Shown: piece after piece, positions 1 to 9,379 of the stretch | How positions within the stretch are numbered: position 1 is the first letter of the stretch | Layout: each line of letters begins with the position of its first letter | Assembly (NCBI RefSeq): GCF_963677945.1 | Contig: NZ_OY782578.1 | Span: forward strand, 62,001 to 126,000 | Length of the DNA stretch: 64,000 bases | Source: an uncultured Bacteroides sp. | Lineage (GTDB): Bacteria; Bacteroidota; Bacteroidia; Bacteroidales; Bacteroidaceae | Direction of reading: 5' to 3' | Notes under the pieces: model-generated | Databases searched by the model: none | What the model was told of the DNA's origin: nothing | The model's input: the letters and a program-made list of their open reading frames with translations, nothing else | Program-made: the position numbers and the translations under genes

Positions 1-766
1 AATTTTTCCAATTATAACGAGTATCAATATCAGTACCTTCAACAATACATCCACCTGGGAAGCGGAACACACCCGGTTTCAAATCGGCAAGAGCCTGCAC
101 AAGGTCTTTGCGCAAACCACCTTCACGACCTTTCCATGTATCAACCGGGAAAAGAGAAACGTGATCCATATCAATATCTCCTTTTGATGTAAGGAAGATT
201 CTGACCAAAGCTTTTGCATCGGTTTCCGGTGAAGTAAGAACTACTTCGTATTTCTTCCAGTCGGCAGAAGTTACATTCAATGTTTGTTTTGCAACCGGAT
301 TATTATTTGAGTTTACAAGTTCTATTCTAAAACTTTGAGATTCACCACCCTGAGGAAGGCGAGCCCATACACTAAAACGATATTGAGCATCTTTCTTAAT
401 ACCTACACCAAAGAAACCTTCGTTTTCAAGTCCTGTTTGTTTATCAGGGTGTCCCGGATTTGAAAGGCGCACATAGTGTGGATTCTTATCAAAAGCTGGA
501 TTATCAGTACGAACTTCAACATTACCGAATGATTTCCAACCCAGCAAATTCTGAGTAAACTCAAAGGAACGGTTCTTTATCAGTTCAGCATATAAGCCAC
601 CATCGGCGCCGAAATTGATATCTTCAAAGAAGAGTCCATACATTGTTGATTGTATTTCCGCCCCGGGCTTACTGGTTTTTACAACCATCTCATGCTCGGT
701 TTGTGCATTTAATGACATCCCCATGCAAAGGACTAAAGCAGATAATAATGATCTGTGCATTCTCAT
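1..766 (-). CDS. Alpha-L-arabinofuranosidase, GH51 family (3' end outside window)
   Basis: Only the N-terminal 255 residues are present; the gene runs off the left edge. It starts MRMHRSLLSALVLCMGMS with a signal peptide ending LNAQ, so it is exported, probably to the periplasm. The segment YGLFFEDINFGADGGLYAEL, the following LIKNRSFEF and a later RFPGGCIVEGTD are typical of GH51 enzymes, which release terminal arabinofuranose from arabinan side chains. A carbohydrate-binding-like beta domain lies between these segments. The catalytic glutamates would be beyond the edge. It starts 28 nt after the stop of the GH43 gene on the same strand and is probably co-transcribed with it, giving an endo-acting plus debranching enzyme pair. 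Assignment from sequence pattern only. Confidence 0.88.
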   Translation of the reverse strand, partial: MRMHRSLLSALVLCMGMSLNAQTEHEMVVKTSKPGAEIQSTMYGLFFEDINFGADGGLYAELIKNRSFEFTQNLLGWKSFGNVEVRTDNPAFDKNPHYVRLSNPGHPDKQTGLENEGFFGVGIKKDAQYRFSVWARLPQGGESQSFRIELVNSNNNPVAKQTLNVTSADWKKYEVVLTSPETDAKALVRIFLTSKGDIDMDHVSLFPVDTWKGREGGLRKDLVQALADLKPGVFRFPGGCIVEGTDIDTRYNWKN

Positions 767-794
767 AATTAATATATTAGTTTTTAGTTTGTAT

Positions 795-2303
795 TCATTT
801 TATATGTTTCCCCCAGACTGACCGACCATGACTATCCAATCCTGTAAAGAGAATTGTCTCCGTCTGGTTTTCCCAATCGTGTCCGGCAAAAGTAACCAAA
901 TTATTTATTTCCTCACCATTCAAAACCAGTTTAGTTAATGATTTAGATGAATCAAAAGACCAGGAACTATTAGCACGATCTTTTATACTATTGTCTTCTT
1001 GCAACACTATATGCAAAGAATAATTCTGCTCTGTTTTATTAAGTCGTCCTTCTCCCCAAAGAATCTGTCCGGCTTCTAACTTTTTGTCATGTTTTGGCTC
1101 ATTTATGCGAATCACTTCCCATTCGCCAAGCAGATCTTTATCTTTAATCTTTATCGAACTACTTCCAGCATATCTTTCAGGAGAAACAACCGGCCATCCA
1201 TCGGGATTAAAGAACATTTCTCTAGTGTGCAGCACCATTAACATATTATCCGGTGAAAGGCGACCTTGATGAAACATGAAATATTTACCTTTTTCATCGG
1301 TAGTTACTCCGCAATGAGCAGTTCCAGCCCACCCCACATGATTATTAAAACAATACGGAGCAGTAAGTATTGGAAATATATCCGTTGTATCAGACATTGC
1401 CTTACCAAAGAAATCGGTAAAAGGTCCTTCCGGCTTATCAGCTCTTCCTACCCTGACATTATAAGTGGTCATCAATGGATCATAGGATACAAACAGATAA
1501 TACTTTTTAAACTGAGGATTATATACAATTTCGGGAGCTTCCATATTATCAACTTTATAATTGGCTCTGCGCGCAACCAAATGTCCTAAATCTGCGTTTT
1601 TCATTGCTAATCCTGTTTCCGGATTTAGCTGAACACAATAAAGACCTCCAAAGAATGAGCCGTAATGCATCCACATTTTTCCATTGGAGGGATCAACGAT
1701 AACAGTTGGGTCAATGGCGTTCATGGGCGTTTCTTTATTTGTACGGACTACACATCCTTTCTGAATCCAAGGCCCTTCTGGTGAAGACGACTCGGCTAAG
1801 CCTATATATGAATTCTTCTGCCCGAAAGCAGATACACAATAATAAAGTCTGTAACTCTTTCCATGCTTAATGATATAAGGTGCCCAAATATTAGTAGCCC
1901 CTTTTCCTTCAGAATTACTTCTCACCCACTCCACCGCTTCACGAGGAATTTCGGGGAAAGCCCATCCTTCAAATTCCCAATGAACCAAATCTCTGGATTT
2001 ACGCACCTGTATATATCCTAATGGAACATTATGTTTTTTTGCTTCATCCTTATTTTCACCATAAATTGCATCTGTTGAATACATGTAATAAGTATCACCA
2101 AACTTCTTACAAGCAGGATCGTGAACGTTGTAGGTTCCCCACTTCTTATAGTTTTCCATACCCGACAAAAAGAGATAATTGTCAGGCCAGGGATTTGAAG
2201 CTGGAATAATTTTCAGATCGGACGATGATTTGCAGGAGAGCATTACAGTCACTACAATTAATGTAAAGAATACTCTGAGATGTAAATCCTGATGTTTTTT
2301 CAT
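795..2303 (-). CDS. GH43 endo-arabinanase lipoprotein
   Basis: This 502-residue protein is a lipoprotein: MKKHQDLHLRVFFTLIVVTVMLSC with Cys24 in the lipobox. The five-bladed GH43 propeller carries the expected acids: Asp62 in NVHDP, Asp198 in AIDPT and Glu258 in MEAPEI. The C-terminal ~100 residues, ending GRSVWGKHIK, match the small beta domain found on Bacteroides extracellular endo-alpha-1,5-arabinanases (GH43_C2 type). It should cut arabinan internally at the cell envelope. A start 17 codons upstream (2354) is possible, but it would lie upstream of the predicted transcription start (TAnnTTTG box at 2346-2339), so I chose 2303. It is the first gene of the unit with the GH51 enzyme and is divergent from the HTCS regulator. 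Confidence 0.92.
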   Translation of the reverse strand: MKKHQDLHLRVFFTLIVVTVMLSCKSSSDLKIIPASNPWPDNYLFLSGMENYKKWGTYNVHDPACKKFGDTYYMYSTDAIYGENKDEAKKHNVPLGYIQVRKSRDLVHWEFEGWAFPEIPREAVEWVRSNSEGKGATNIWAPYIIKHGKSYRLYYCVSAFGQKNSYIGLAESSSPEGPWIQKGCVVRTNKETPMNAIDPTVIVDPSNGKMWMHYGSFFGGLYCVQLNPETGLAMKNADLGHLVARRANYKVDNMEAPEIVYNPQFKKYYLFVSYDPLMTTYNVRVGRADKPEGPFTDFFGKAMSDTTDIFPILTAPYCFNNHVGWAGTAHCGVTTDEKGKYFMFHQGRLSPDNMLMVLHTREMFFNPDGWPVVSPERYAGSSSIKIKDKDLLGEWEVIRINEPKHDKKLEAGQILWGEGRLNKTEQNYSLHIVLQEDNSIKDRANSSWSFDSSKSLTKLVLNGEEINNLVTFAGHDWENQTETILFTGLDSHGRSVWGKHIK

Positions 2304-2338
2304 ATAGCAGTATAAAATCCTTTTATTAAAACTATCTA

Positions 2339-2398
2339 CAAAAATAGACGACAAGCGAACAGCTTAAGGTGGACATCTGTCTCTTTTAAGTGGACAAA
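2339..2398 (-). promoter_or_regulatory. Predicted HTCS operator and promoter of the GH43-GH51 unit
   Basis: Read on the minus strand, TTTGTCCAC (2398-2390) is followed exactly 21 bp later by GATGTCCACCTT (2377-2366). After 19 bp comes TATTTTTG (2346-2339), a match to the Bacteroides -7 consensus TAnnTTTG. The same layout recurs at 7166-7224 and 9280-9338 in front of the other genes of this locus. The inference is a direct-repeat activator site overlapping the -33 region, bound by the AraC-type domain of the adjacent HTCS. Confidence 0.65.
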
Positions 2399-2455
2399 CC
2401 ATTAAACACGACATAAAAACAAAGATATCTGCACATGAAAGAAAAAGAGTTTAAT

Positions 2456-2463
2456 TATATTTG
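2456..2463 (+). promoter_or_regulatory. Predicted -7 box of the HTCS regulator gene
   Basis: TATATTTG matches TAnnTTTG. It places the transcription start near 2469, only about 14 nt before the ATG at 2483, and downstream of the alternative ATG at 2435. No good -33 TTTG is visible. Confidence 0.45.
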
Positions 2464-2482
2464 CCTCGTTAATCGGTTAAAT

Positions 2483-5400
2483 ATGAGAAATAGAATTTCA
2501 CTCTGCACCTTATTTTCACTTGTTGTCTTTTTATCTTCTTTCAAAGCGTTAGCATTACCAAAGAGCCTGACAACCAGATATAATTTCAGCTGCATCACTA
2601 TGAATGACGGGCTGTTGCATAACTTTATAGACGATATATATAAAGACAAACAAGGTTTTCTTTGGATTTCTACTGCGGGAGGAGGACTATCCAGATATGA
2701 TGGTTATGAGTTTACTCATTATAATATAAACACATGGCCTATTTCCCTGAAAAGTAATTTTATCCACAAAGTTTGCGAGGATAACTTTAAGCGTTTATGG
2801 ATAATATCCGAAAAAGGGACAGACATATTAAATCTCTCATCGCTAAAAATTAATCAACTGACTTATAAGGATAAAACCTTAGATCAGATACTGAACAAAT
2901 CGGCAAATACAATATTGAAAGATAGCAGAGGAAATATCTGGTTATCTGTGAAAGACGCATTATATAAAATAGAATTTACTCCGGATGGTGCTATTGCTCA
3001 TATCTATTCTCTGATACTGAAATTGCCATCTTCAAACAACCAAATCGTTGCAATAAATGAAATAAACGGAGAAATATGGGTTGGGCATAATAGCACTATA
3101 TTTAAGGTGTTGACCAATAAATCCGGAAAGCTTGTATTTTCAACTATTTCTGATAAGCTGAAATTAGTAAAAGGCAGCTACATAAACGTAATCTTTGAAA
3201 AAGAAAATGAAGTGTGGATTGGAAGTGATCGCGGACTATTCAGATACAACAAAACAAATGAATCTATAAAACACTATGTGCATAATGAAAGTGTGCAAGG
3301 TTCTATTTCACAGAACCAGATTACTGACCTCGCTGAAACAAATGATAAGCAATTAATTGTAGCAACTTTAAAAGGACTCAACTTCTATGATCCTATAAAC
3401 GACAATTTTATGCATATCAATCGTGATGAGAAGGACGACTGTTATAGCATAAACTGCGATTTCATTAATTGCTTGCTTGTTGATAGGAATCTTATCTGGG
3501 TGGGTACCGAAGCAGGAGGTTTGAACAAGATTGCCCCAAAAAAGCTTTCAATACACAATTATATATATAATGAAAACGATCCGGGATCCATTTCCAGAAA
3601 TCCGGTCAATGCTATTTATGAAGATAAAACAGGAAATCTATGGATAGGAACAGTAGAGGGTGGACTTAATCTGAAAAGAAAAGATAGTGATAAGTTTATT
3701 CATATTACATCGGGTAACAGTTCTCTTAGTCATAATTCTGTAAGTGCTATAACTGCTGATGAATATAACCATCTTTGGATAGGGACCTGGGGAGGAGGCA
3801 TAAATATACTCGACATGAGCAACATTTCTCATCCTGCATTTGAGCACATAACTTCCGGCACTCACCCCGAATTCACTATCGATTTCGTTGGAGCTCTATG
3901 CTATGATCCTATTAATAAGGGTATTTGGATTGGATCGAACAGAGGTATTTATTTCTATGATATAAAAATAAAAAAACTCATTTCTCCTTTTCCTTTTAGT
4001 GTAACAAAGAATATTCTGGGTACAATAGGCTCACTAATCGATAAGAAAAACAAGTTGTGGATAGGAACCTCGGACGGAGCAATGATCATCGACTTAAAAT
4101 CATTTGCCAGAAATCATTCACACTTTTCATATAAGTATTTAAAATATAAAAGTAACAAGCCCGATTCTCATTGTGTTGACAAAATAAACTGTCTTTACGA
4201 ATCATCCAACGGAACAATCTGGCTGGGAAGTAATGGATATGGTTTATACAAACTATTATCACGAGATAATGAGAACTATCAGTTTCAATCGTTCACAACG
4301 GCACAAGGACTAGCCAATAATTGTGTTCTGGGTATTCTGGAAGATCAGAGAGGCCGTCTTTGGTTAAGTACGTGCAACGGAGTTTCCTGCTATAATCCCA
4401 GCACAAATAAATTTATTAATTACACCAAAGAAGATGGATTAATAAGTAACCAATTTTACTGGAATGCATATTGCAAATCAAACATTAATCAGAATCTTTA
4501 TTTTGGTAATATTGGGGGATTAATAGCGATTGACGGGAATAAAATACAGTCAAAACCATTAAATGAAAAGGTTCTTTTCACCAGACTTAGTGTTCTAAAT
4601 GAGAATATCTATCCTGGCAAGGGGAACTATATTGATGTAGATATATCACAGGCAAAATGTTTAAAATTGCATGAAAAAGATAAATCTTTCTCCATTGAAT
4701 TCTCTGCAATGGATTATGAGATATCAAATACAGCAACCTATTCATACAGGTTACTCGGATTTGACGATAACTGGGTAAAGGTTCCTTCGAGCAGGCGTAT
4801 AGCAAGTTATACCAACTTACGCCCAGGAACTTATACTTTACAGGTGAAATGTGATGCTGAATCAGAGATACAGTCAGGTAACATAACTGAACTAAAAATT
4901 GTTGTTTCTCCATTCTTTTATAAAACAACATGGTTTATTTGTCTGATACTGATTATCCTTTCTTTCACAATTTACAGACTGTATAAGTGGCGTATTGATT
5001 CATTGAAGAATCAGAAAGAACAGCTTCGCATAAAAGTAGAAGAACGTACTCATGAACTGGAAGAGCAAAAGCATATACTTGAAGAACAAACAAAAGAACT
5101 TTCGCGCCAGAACGAAATTCTTACACAGCAAAACGAAAAAATAACCCGACAGAAAGGGCAGTTAATCAAGATGTCGAAGAAGGTTCAGGAACTAACAATT
5201 GACAAGCTGACTTTCTTTACCAATATCACTCATGAATTCAGGACTCCTATCACCCTGATTATGGGGCCTATTGAGAGAGCTCTTAAGTTAAGCTACAATC
5301 CTCAGGTTATAGAGCAATTACATTTCGTTGAAAGAAACTCCAGACATTTACTTTCACTCGTAAATCAATTGATGGATTTCCGCAAAGTTGAATCTGGTAA

Positions 5401-6757
5401 AATAGAGATTGTAAAGGTTCCGGGCAATTTCAAAAAATTTATTGACGATATAATCGAGCCTTTTGAGGCCTTCGCCCGCGAAAGAAACATCAATATCGAA
5501 AAGGTATTCCGTCTTAGTTCTCCGGTTATTCTGTTTGATGAAGATGCAATGGATAAAGTAATAACCAATCTTTTGTCGAATGCAATAAAATATACTCCCA
5601 ATAACGGAATCGTTTCTATTTACATTTCTTCTTTAATAGACAGGGAAACATTGAAGGAGAAACTGTATATTTCAATAAAAGATAGCGGTGCCGGTATTGT
5701 TGAAGAGGATATTTCCAAGATATTCAACAGGTTCTATCAATCCAAAGGAAGTGTAAAATACCCAGTATACGGGCAAAGTAGCACGGGTATAGGTCTGTAT
5801 CTGTGTAAACAGATTGTGCATCTTCAGGGAGGAACTATTCAGGCAAAGAATAACCGTACCGGAGGTGCTGCTTTCAGAGTTGTTCTTCCTTTGTTACGTG
5901 AAGAGCATCCTAAGAAAGAGACAAATGTTGCCAATCAGCTTCAAGCAGCAAATGAGATTAAGGATAATAAACTGCTTATTTCAGGAGGACGTCTTAACAT
6001 GTTAATTGTTGAAGATAATAAAGACATGCGTAGTTATATCCGTTCAATATTGATAGATAAGTTTAATGTTACTGAAGCCGAAAACGGTGAACAAGCACTG
6101 GCTATATTAAATCATCAGAGTATTGATTTTATCATAAGTGACCTGATGATGCCTGTAATGGACGGACTGGAATTATCCAGAAAAGTAAAAGAGAACTTTT
6201 CTATATCTCATATTCCATTCCTGATGCTTACTGCAAAGACCTCAATTGAAACCCGTATTGAAAGCTATAAAATTGGAGTAGACGAATATTTACTCAAACC
6301 GTTTGATGAAGATTTGCTATTGGCTCGTATAAACAACATTCTAGAAAATCGTAAACGCTATCAGAAGCAATTCAGTTTTAAAATGGACGTTGATATTCTT
6401 AATGTAGAAGAGGAATCTTGTGATAAGAAGTTCATGGATAAAGCAATTAGTGTTATTAAGGAAAACTATAAGAATTCTTATTTCGAGGTAAGTGACTTTA
6501 TTGAATCAATGGGGGTTAGTAAAAGTATACTTAACAGAAAGATGCAGAATCTTGCCGGACAATCTGCCGGACAGTTTATCAGGAACTACAGGCTGAACAT
6601 TGCCAGGGAACTAATTTTAAAGAACCGTACTACCAGAAATATGAATATATCTGAGATAGCTTATGAAGTAGGATTCAATGATCCTAAATACTTCACCCGG
6701 TGCTTTACCAAACATTTTGCAGTTACACCTAGTTCTTTAATGGAGTCTGATAAATAA
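2483..6757 (+). CDS. Hybrid two-component system sensor/regulator (HTCS)
   Basis: This 1424-residue protein joins all parts of a two-component pathway. A signal peptide (MRNRISLCTLFSLVVFLSSFKALA) leads into a periplasmic region of about 790 residues. That region is built from repeated LWIGT-type propeller repeats and a Y_Y_Y domain (about 740-805). One membrane helix (about 816-838) is followed by a Gln/Glu-rich coiled coil, a histidine kinase (phospho-acceptor His917 in NITHEFRTP; N box NLLSNAIKYTP; DSGAGI; STGIGLYL), a receiver domain (Asp1220 in ISDLMMP) and a C-terminal AraC-type double helix-turn-helix. Family members sense oligosaccharides released from the target glycan and activate their locus; here that would be arabino-oligosaccharides. 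All catalytic residues look intact. Position 2435 is an alternative start. Confidence 0.95.
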   Translation: MRNRISLCTLFSLVVFLSSFKALALPKSLTTRYNFSCITMNDGLLHNFIDDIYKDKQGFLWISTAGGGLSRYDGYEFTHYNINTWPISLKSNFIHKVCEDNFKRLWIISEKGTDILNLSSLKINQLTYKDKTLDQILNKSANTILKDSRGNIWLSVKDALYKIEFTPDGAIAHIYSLILKLPSSNNQIVAINEINGEIWVGHNSTIFKVLTNKSGKLVFSTISDKLKLVKGSYINVIFEKENEVWIGSDRGLFRYNKTNESIKHYVHNESVQGSISQNQITDLAETNDKQLIVATLKGLNFYDPINDNFMHINRDEKDDCYSINCDFINCLLVDRNLIWVGTEAGGLNKIAPKKLSIHNYIYNENDPGSISRNPVNAIYEDKTGNLWIGTVEGGLNLKRKDSDKFIHITSGNSSLSHNSVSAITADEYNHLWIGTWGGGINILDMSNISHPAFEHITSGTHPEFTIDFVGALCYDPINKGIWIGSNRGIYFYDIKIKKLISPFPFSVTKNILGTIGSLIDKKNKLWIGTSDGAMIIDLKSFARNHSHFSYKYLKYKSNKPDSHCVDKINCLYESSNGTIWLGSNGYGLYKLLSRDNENYQFQSFTTAQGLANNCVLGILEDQRGRLWLSTCNGVSCYNPSTNKFINYTKEDGLISNQFYWNAYCKSNINQNLYFGNIGGLIAIDGNKIQSKPLNEKVLFTRLSVLNENIYPGKGNYIDVDISQAKCLKLHEKDKSFSIEFSAMDYEISNTATYSYRLLGFDDNWVKVPSSRRIASYTNLRPGTYTLQVKCDAESEIQSGNITELKIVVSPFFYKTTWFICLILIILSFTIYRLYKWRIDSLKNQKEQLRIKVEERTHELEEQKHILEEQTKELSRQNEILTQQNEKITRQKGQLIKMSKKVQELTIDKLTFFTNITHEFRTPITLIMGPIERALKLSYNPQVIEQLHFVERNSRHLLSLVNQLMDFRKVESGKIEIVKVPGNFKKFIDDIIEPFEAFARERNINIEKVFRLSSPVILFDEDAMDKVITNLLSNAIKYTPNNGIVSIYISSLIDRETLKEKLYISIKDSGAGIVEEDISKIFNRFYQSKGSVKYPVYGQSSTGIGLYLCKQIVHLQGGTIQAKNNRTGGAAFRVVLPLLREEHPKKETNVANQLQAANEIKDNKLLISGGRLNMLIVEDNKDMRSYIRSILIDKFNVTEAENGEQALAILNHQSIDFIISDLMMPVMDGLELSRKVKENFSISHIPFLMLTAKTSIETRIESYKIGVDEYLLKPFDEDLLLARINNILENRKRYQKQFSFKMDVDILNVEEESCDKKFMDKAISVIKENYKNSYFEVSDFIESMGVSKSILNRKMQNLAGQSAGQFIRNYRLNIARELILKNRTTRNMNISEIAYEVGFNDPKYFTRCFTKHFAVTPSSLMESDK

Positions 6758-6836
6758 TTTAATGTATAGATACTTTACGCAGTGGTGACAAACTTTGAAT
6801 AAAACTTCTTTTATATGTCTTGGGATAAAATTTAGC

Positions 6837-6857
6837 ACCCCCATCACCACGGGGTTT
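6837..6857 (+). terminator. Possible terminator of the HTCS gene
   Basis: ACCCC and GGGGT pair around a 10-nt loop, followed by a short TTT, 80 nt after the HTCS stop. A second weak hairpin (AGGAGGTA/TACCCCT) follows at about 6861-6885. The T-tract is poor, so the call is tentative. Confidence 0.3.
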
Positions 6858-7038
6858 CAGAAGGAGGTACCCTGTTACCCCTCGAAAACAACCTTTATAA
6901 ATTTGTTTTTTCGGAATAAAACTGTGCAAAAATTAGTTAACGCATAATAAGCTGTCTATAAACACATTAACCATAAAAGACAGATATTATGTTCTCCTTT
7001 TGTAGAATTAATAAGGTTCAACTATGTATGCAATTTTT

Positions 7039-7116
7039 ATTCGCCAATAATTTTAGTTTATTCCTCAATAAATAGATAACCTTTGCCCAATAAATAAAAT
7101 CTATTCACCAATGGAT
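7039..7116. repeat. Cluster of four AATAAAT-type intergenic words
   Basis: Four related words lie in 78 bp: ATTCGCCAATAA (7039), TTTATTCCTCAATAAAT (7057), TTGCCCAATAAAT (7083) and ATTCACCAATGGAT (7103). The 16-mer TTTATTCCTCAATAAA recurs inverted at 41428-41444, and the inverse of ATTCACCAATG recurs at 63425. The remainder of the 693-bp spacer 6758-7450, apart from the operator and promoter at 7166-7224, shows no coding signal. Confidence 0.5.
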
Positions 7117-7165
7117 TTTATAGCAAAAGAATGGCATAATACCCGTTTTTACCTTAAAAGAAGCA

Positions 7166-7224
7166 TTTATCCACCCCTAAAATTCTTTTGTCCACCTTGA
7201 TAGAGTTATTCACTAATACATTTG
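7166..7224 (+). promoter_or_regulatory. Predicted HTCS operator and promoter of the second GH43 gene
   Basis: TTTATCCAC (7166-7174) and TTTGTCCACCTT (7187-7198) are 21 bp apart. TACATTTG (7217-7224), a TAnnTTTG box, follows after 18 bp. This predicts an untranslated leader of more than 200 nt before the GH43 gene, in contrast to the short leaders at the other two sites. Confidence 0.65.
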
Positions 7225-7486
7225 TGAGCAAACAAAACAGGAATTATGTCCCTATTCAACATTCAGATTTAGGTACATGATAACAATAGTTTGAATACCT
7301 TTTTAACAGAATAATAAGGATTAAGAATGGGAATTACCTATTCTCATAAATGGAAAGTTGCCTATGAAATAAAAACATATTTATCTTTCTCTTTTTGTAT
7401 AACCCTTACATTAATTTTCAAATTTACTATTAAATAACAATCTTAATTTTATGAATTTAAAACTGCGAAAAACTAAAGCTAAAGAT

Positions 7487-9079
7487 ATGATTAGATTCAA
7501 AAAAATATGGCCTATTGGATTCTTTTTCCTTATCTCAGCATGTGGGTCGGACGATAATCCTGCTTCAGAAGACCCAACTATTCCACCAACTACGGAGACT
7601 TACACTGCACCTACTTATAAAGACGATTATAGCAGCATTGCCTCATGGGAAAACCGTAGTAACTGGAATCTGGCCAATGTGCACGACCCCACAGTAGCCA
7701 AATGTGGCGATTACTATTATATGTATTCAACCGACGCTTCTTATGGAAATGCTCACGACGGACACGGACACTTCCTTTACAGACGATCAAAAGACTTAGT
7801 AAACTGGGAGTTCAAAGGAATGGCCATGAGTGAAACACCTGCATGGGTAAAAGACACGCTCAACAATATGCGCCAAAGAGAAGGACTGCCAGCAATTGCC
7901 TCTCCCTCTTATGGCTGCTGGGCTCCGGTTGTGCGCAAAGTGGGAAGCAAATATAGAATGTATTACAGCATTGTTGTTGATAATTATATTAAGACCGGAG
8001 CACAAAACACCGCAGCCAACTTTGATAATTCATGGACAGAAAATGCTTTTATTGGTTTAATGGAAACTGACGATCTGGCTTCTAATATTTGGTTAGACAA
8101 GGGAATGGTTGTTTGTTCCTCTACAGATAGAGGAAACAACTGGTATAGAGCTAGTTTAACTGACTGGAGCGGATATTTTAAATGGAATGCCATTGACCCT
8201 TCATTTATTGCAACTCCAAACAATGAGCAATGGCTTATTTACGGTTCCTGGCATTCTGGTATAGTGGCCGTTAAGCTAGACCCGAATACAGGAAAGCCTT
8301 ATCAACTAAATTCATTGGCCGATTATGGAACCTGCATTGCAACCCGAACTACGGGAAACAGATGGCAGGGATCAGAGGCTCCTGAAATTATTTATAATGA
8401 AAGTACTGGCTATTATTATCTGTTCTTAGCATACGATGAATTATCTGTTGCTTACAACACCCGTGTATGCCGTTCAAAAAACATAACTGGTCCTTTTGTG
8501 GGTATTGATGGCAAAGATATTACTCAGGGAGGAGAATGTTGGCCTATGCTTACACATCCTTATAAGTTTAGCAATCACTCTGGTTGGGTAGGTATATCTC
8601 ACTGTTGTATTTTCCAGAATCCTGATACTAAAGAATGGTATTACGGTTCGCAAGGACGTCTTCCGGCCAATACAAATGGAAATGCTTACAGCAATGCCAT
8701 TATGATGGGGCAAGTCAGATCTGTAGAATGGACAGAAGATGGATGGCCGGTTGTTATGCCAGAGAGATATGCCGCAGTTCCACAAAGTGCAATATCTGAA
8801 AGTGACTTGATAGGAAATTGGGAACACGTCACTTTATCTTATCAATATCAAACACAGCAAGTATCAAAAAGTATAGTCCTTTCAGCAAATAAAACTGTAA
8901 GCGGTGCTATTACCGGGAGCTGGTCTTATGATGCAAGCAAGAAGATTCTGACTATAGGTACATATAAAGTAAAAGTTCAGAGGGGACTGGATTGGGAAGC
9001 TACTCCACGTACAACAACTATCATTTACTCGGGACTTACAGACAAAGGTATTTCACTTTGGGGTAAAAAAGTAAAATAA
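7487..9079 (+). CDS. GH43 endo-arabinanase lipoprotein (second copy)
   Basis: This 530-residue lipoprotein starts MIRFKKIWPIGFFFLISAC, with Cys19 lipidated and followed by an acidic Ser/Asp stretch (GSDDNPASEDP) and a Pro/Thr-rich linker, suggesting surface exposure. GH43 active-site acids are Asp67 (NVHDP), Asp237 (AIDPS) and Glu300 (SEAPEI). The C-terminal domain ends GISLWGKKVK, as in family arabinanases. It is clearly paralogous to the protein at 795-2303 but has longer insertions. A start 12 codons upstream (7451) is possible; I preferred 7487 because it gives a normal lipoprotein signal peptide. The predicted operator upstream and a strong hairpin downstream suggest a single-gene transcript. 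Expected role: first cut of arabinan at the cell surface. Confidence 0.92.
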   Translation: MIRFKKIWPIGFFFLISACGSDDNPASEDPTIPPTTETYTAPTYKDDYSSIASWENRSNWNLANVHDPTVAKCGDYYYMYSTDASYGNAHDGHGHFLYRRSKDLVNWEFKGMAMSETPAWVKDTLNNMRQREGLPAIASPSYGCWAPVVRKVGSKYRMYYSIVVDNYIKTGAQNTAANFDNSWTENAFIGLMETDDLASNIWLDKGMVVCSSTDRGNNWYRASLTDWSGYFKWNAIDPSFIATPNNEQWLIYGSWHSGIVAVKLDPNTGKPYQLNSLADYGTCIATRTTGNRWQGSEAPEIIYNESTGYYYLFLAYDELSVAYNTRVCRSKNITGPFVGIDGKDITQGGECWPMLTHPYKFSNHSGWVGISHCCIFQNPDTKEWYYGSQGRLPANTNGNAYSNAIMMGQVRSVEWTEDGWPVVMPERYAAVPQSAISESDLIGNWEHVTLSYQYQTQQVSKSIVLSANKTVSGAITGSWSYDASKKILTIGTYKVKVQRGLDWEATPRTTTIIYSGLTDKGISLWGKKVK

Positions 9080-9157
9080 TTATTCCAGATCTGAATTCTA
9101 TTCAGCGGATAACGGATATAGATAAACTATATATTACTTTTCAATAGGGTGAACTAT

Positions 9158-9190
9158 AAAGGGGGAACTAAATAATTTGTCCCCCCTTTT
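9158..9190 (+). terminator. Terminator after the second GH43 gene
   Basis: AAAGGGGG and CCCCCCTTTT form a GC-rich stem with a loop of about 15 nt, ending in T residues, 80 nt after the stop codon. It separates the GH43 transcript from the LamG-SusCD operon. Confidence 0.75.
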
Positions 9191-9279
9191 ACTTCCAAAA
9201 GACAAGTAAATAATACAACTTAAAAGCAGCATGCACTGGGAGTTTTATTATTGGATTTATTAATTGTAAAAAATACACT

Positions 9280-9338
9280 TTTATCCACTAAGAAAACACA
9301 TTTGTCCACCTTGTACTATTGGTGGTCATTTATATTTG
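9280..9338 (+). promoter_or_regulatory. Predicted HTCS operator and promoter of the LamG-SusCD operon
   Basis: TTTATCCAC (9280-9288) and TTTGTCCACCTT (9301-9312) are 21 bp apart. TATATTTG (9331-9338) follows after 18 bp. The predicted transcription start near 9344 leaves a leader of about 35 nt before the ATG at 9380. The layout is nearly identical to 7166-7224. Confidence 0.68.
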
Positions 9339-9379
9339 CCATAATTATAAAAGCACAATTAACCTTTAATATTAATATT

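Noticed and set aside
9178-9190. TTTGTCCCCCC as a further HTCS half-site
   Set aside because: It is the 3' arm of the GH43 terminator and lacks the 21-bp partner and the -7 box.
9251-9379. 43-codon extension upstream of the LamG lipoprotein
   Set aside because: It would include the operator and the TAnnTTTG box; the lipoprotein signal peptide begins at 9380.
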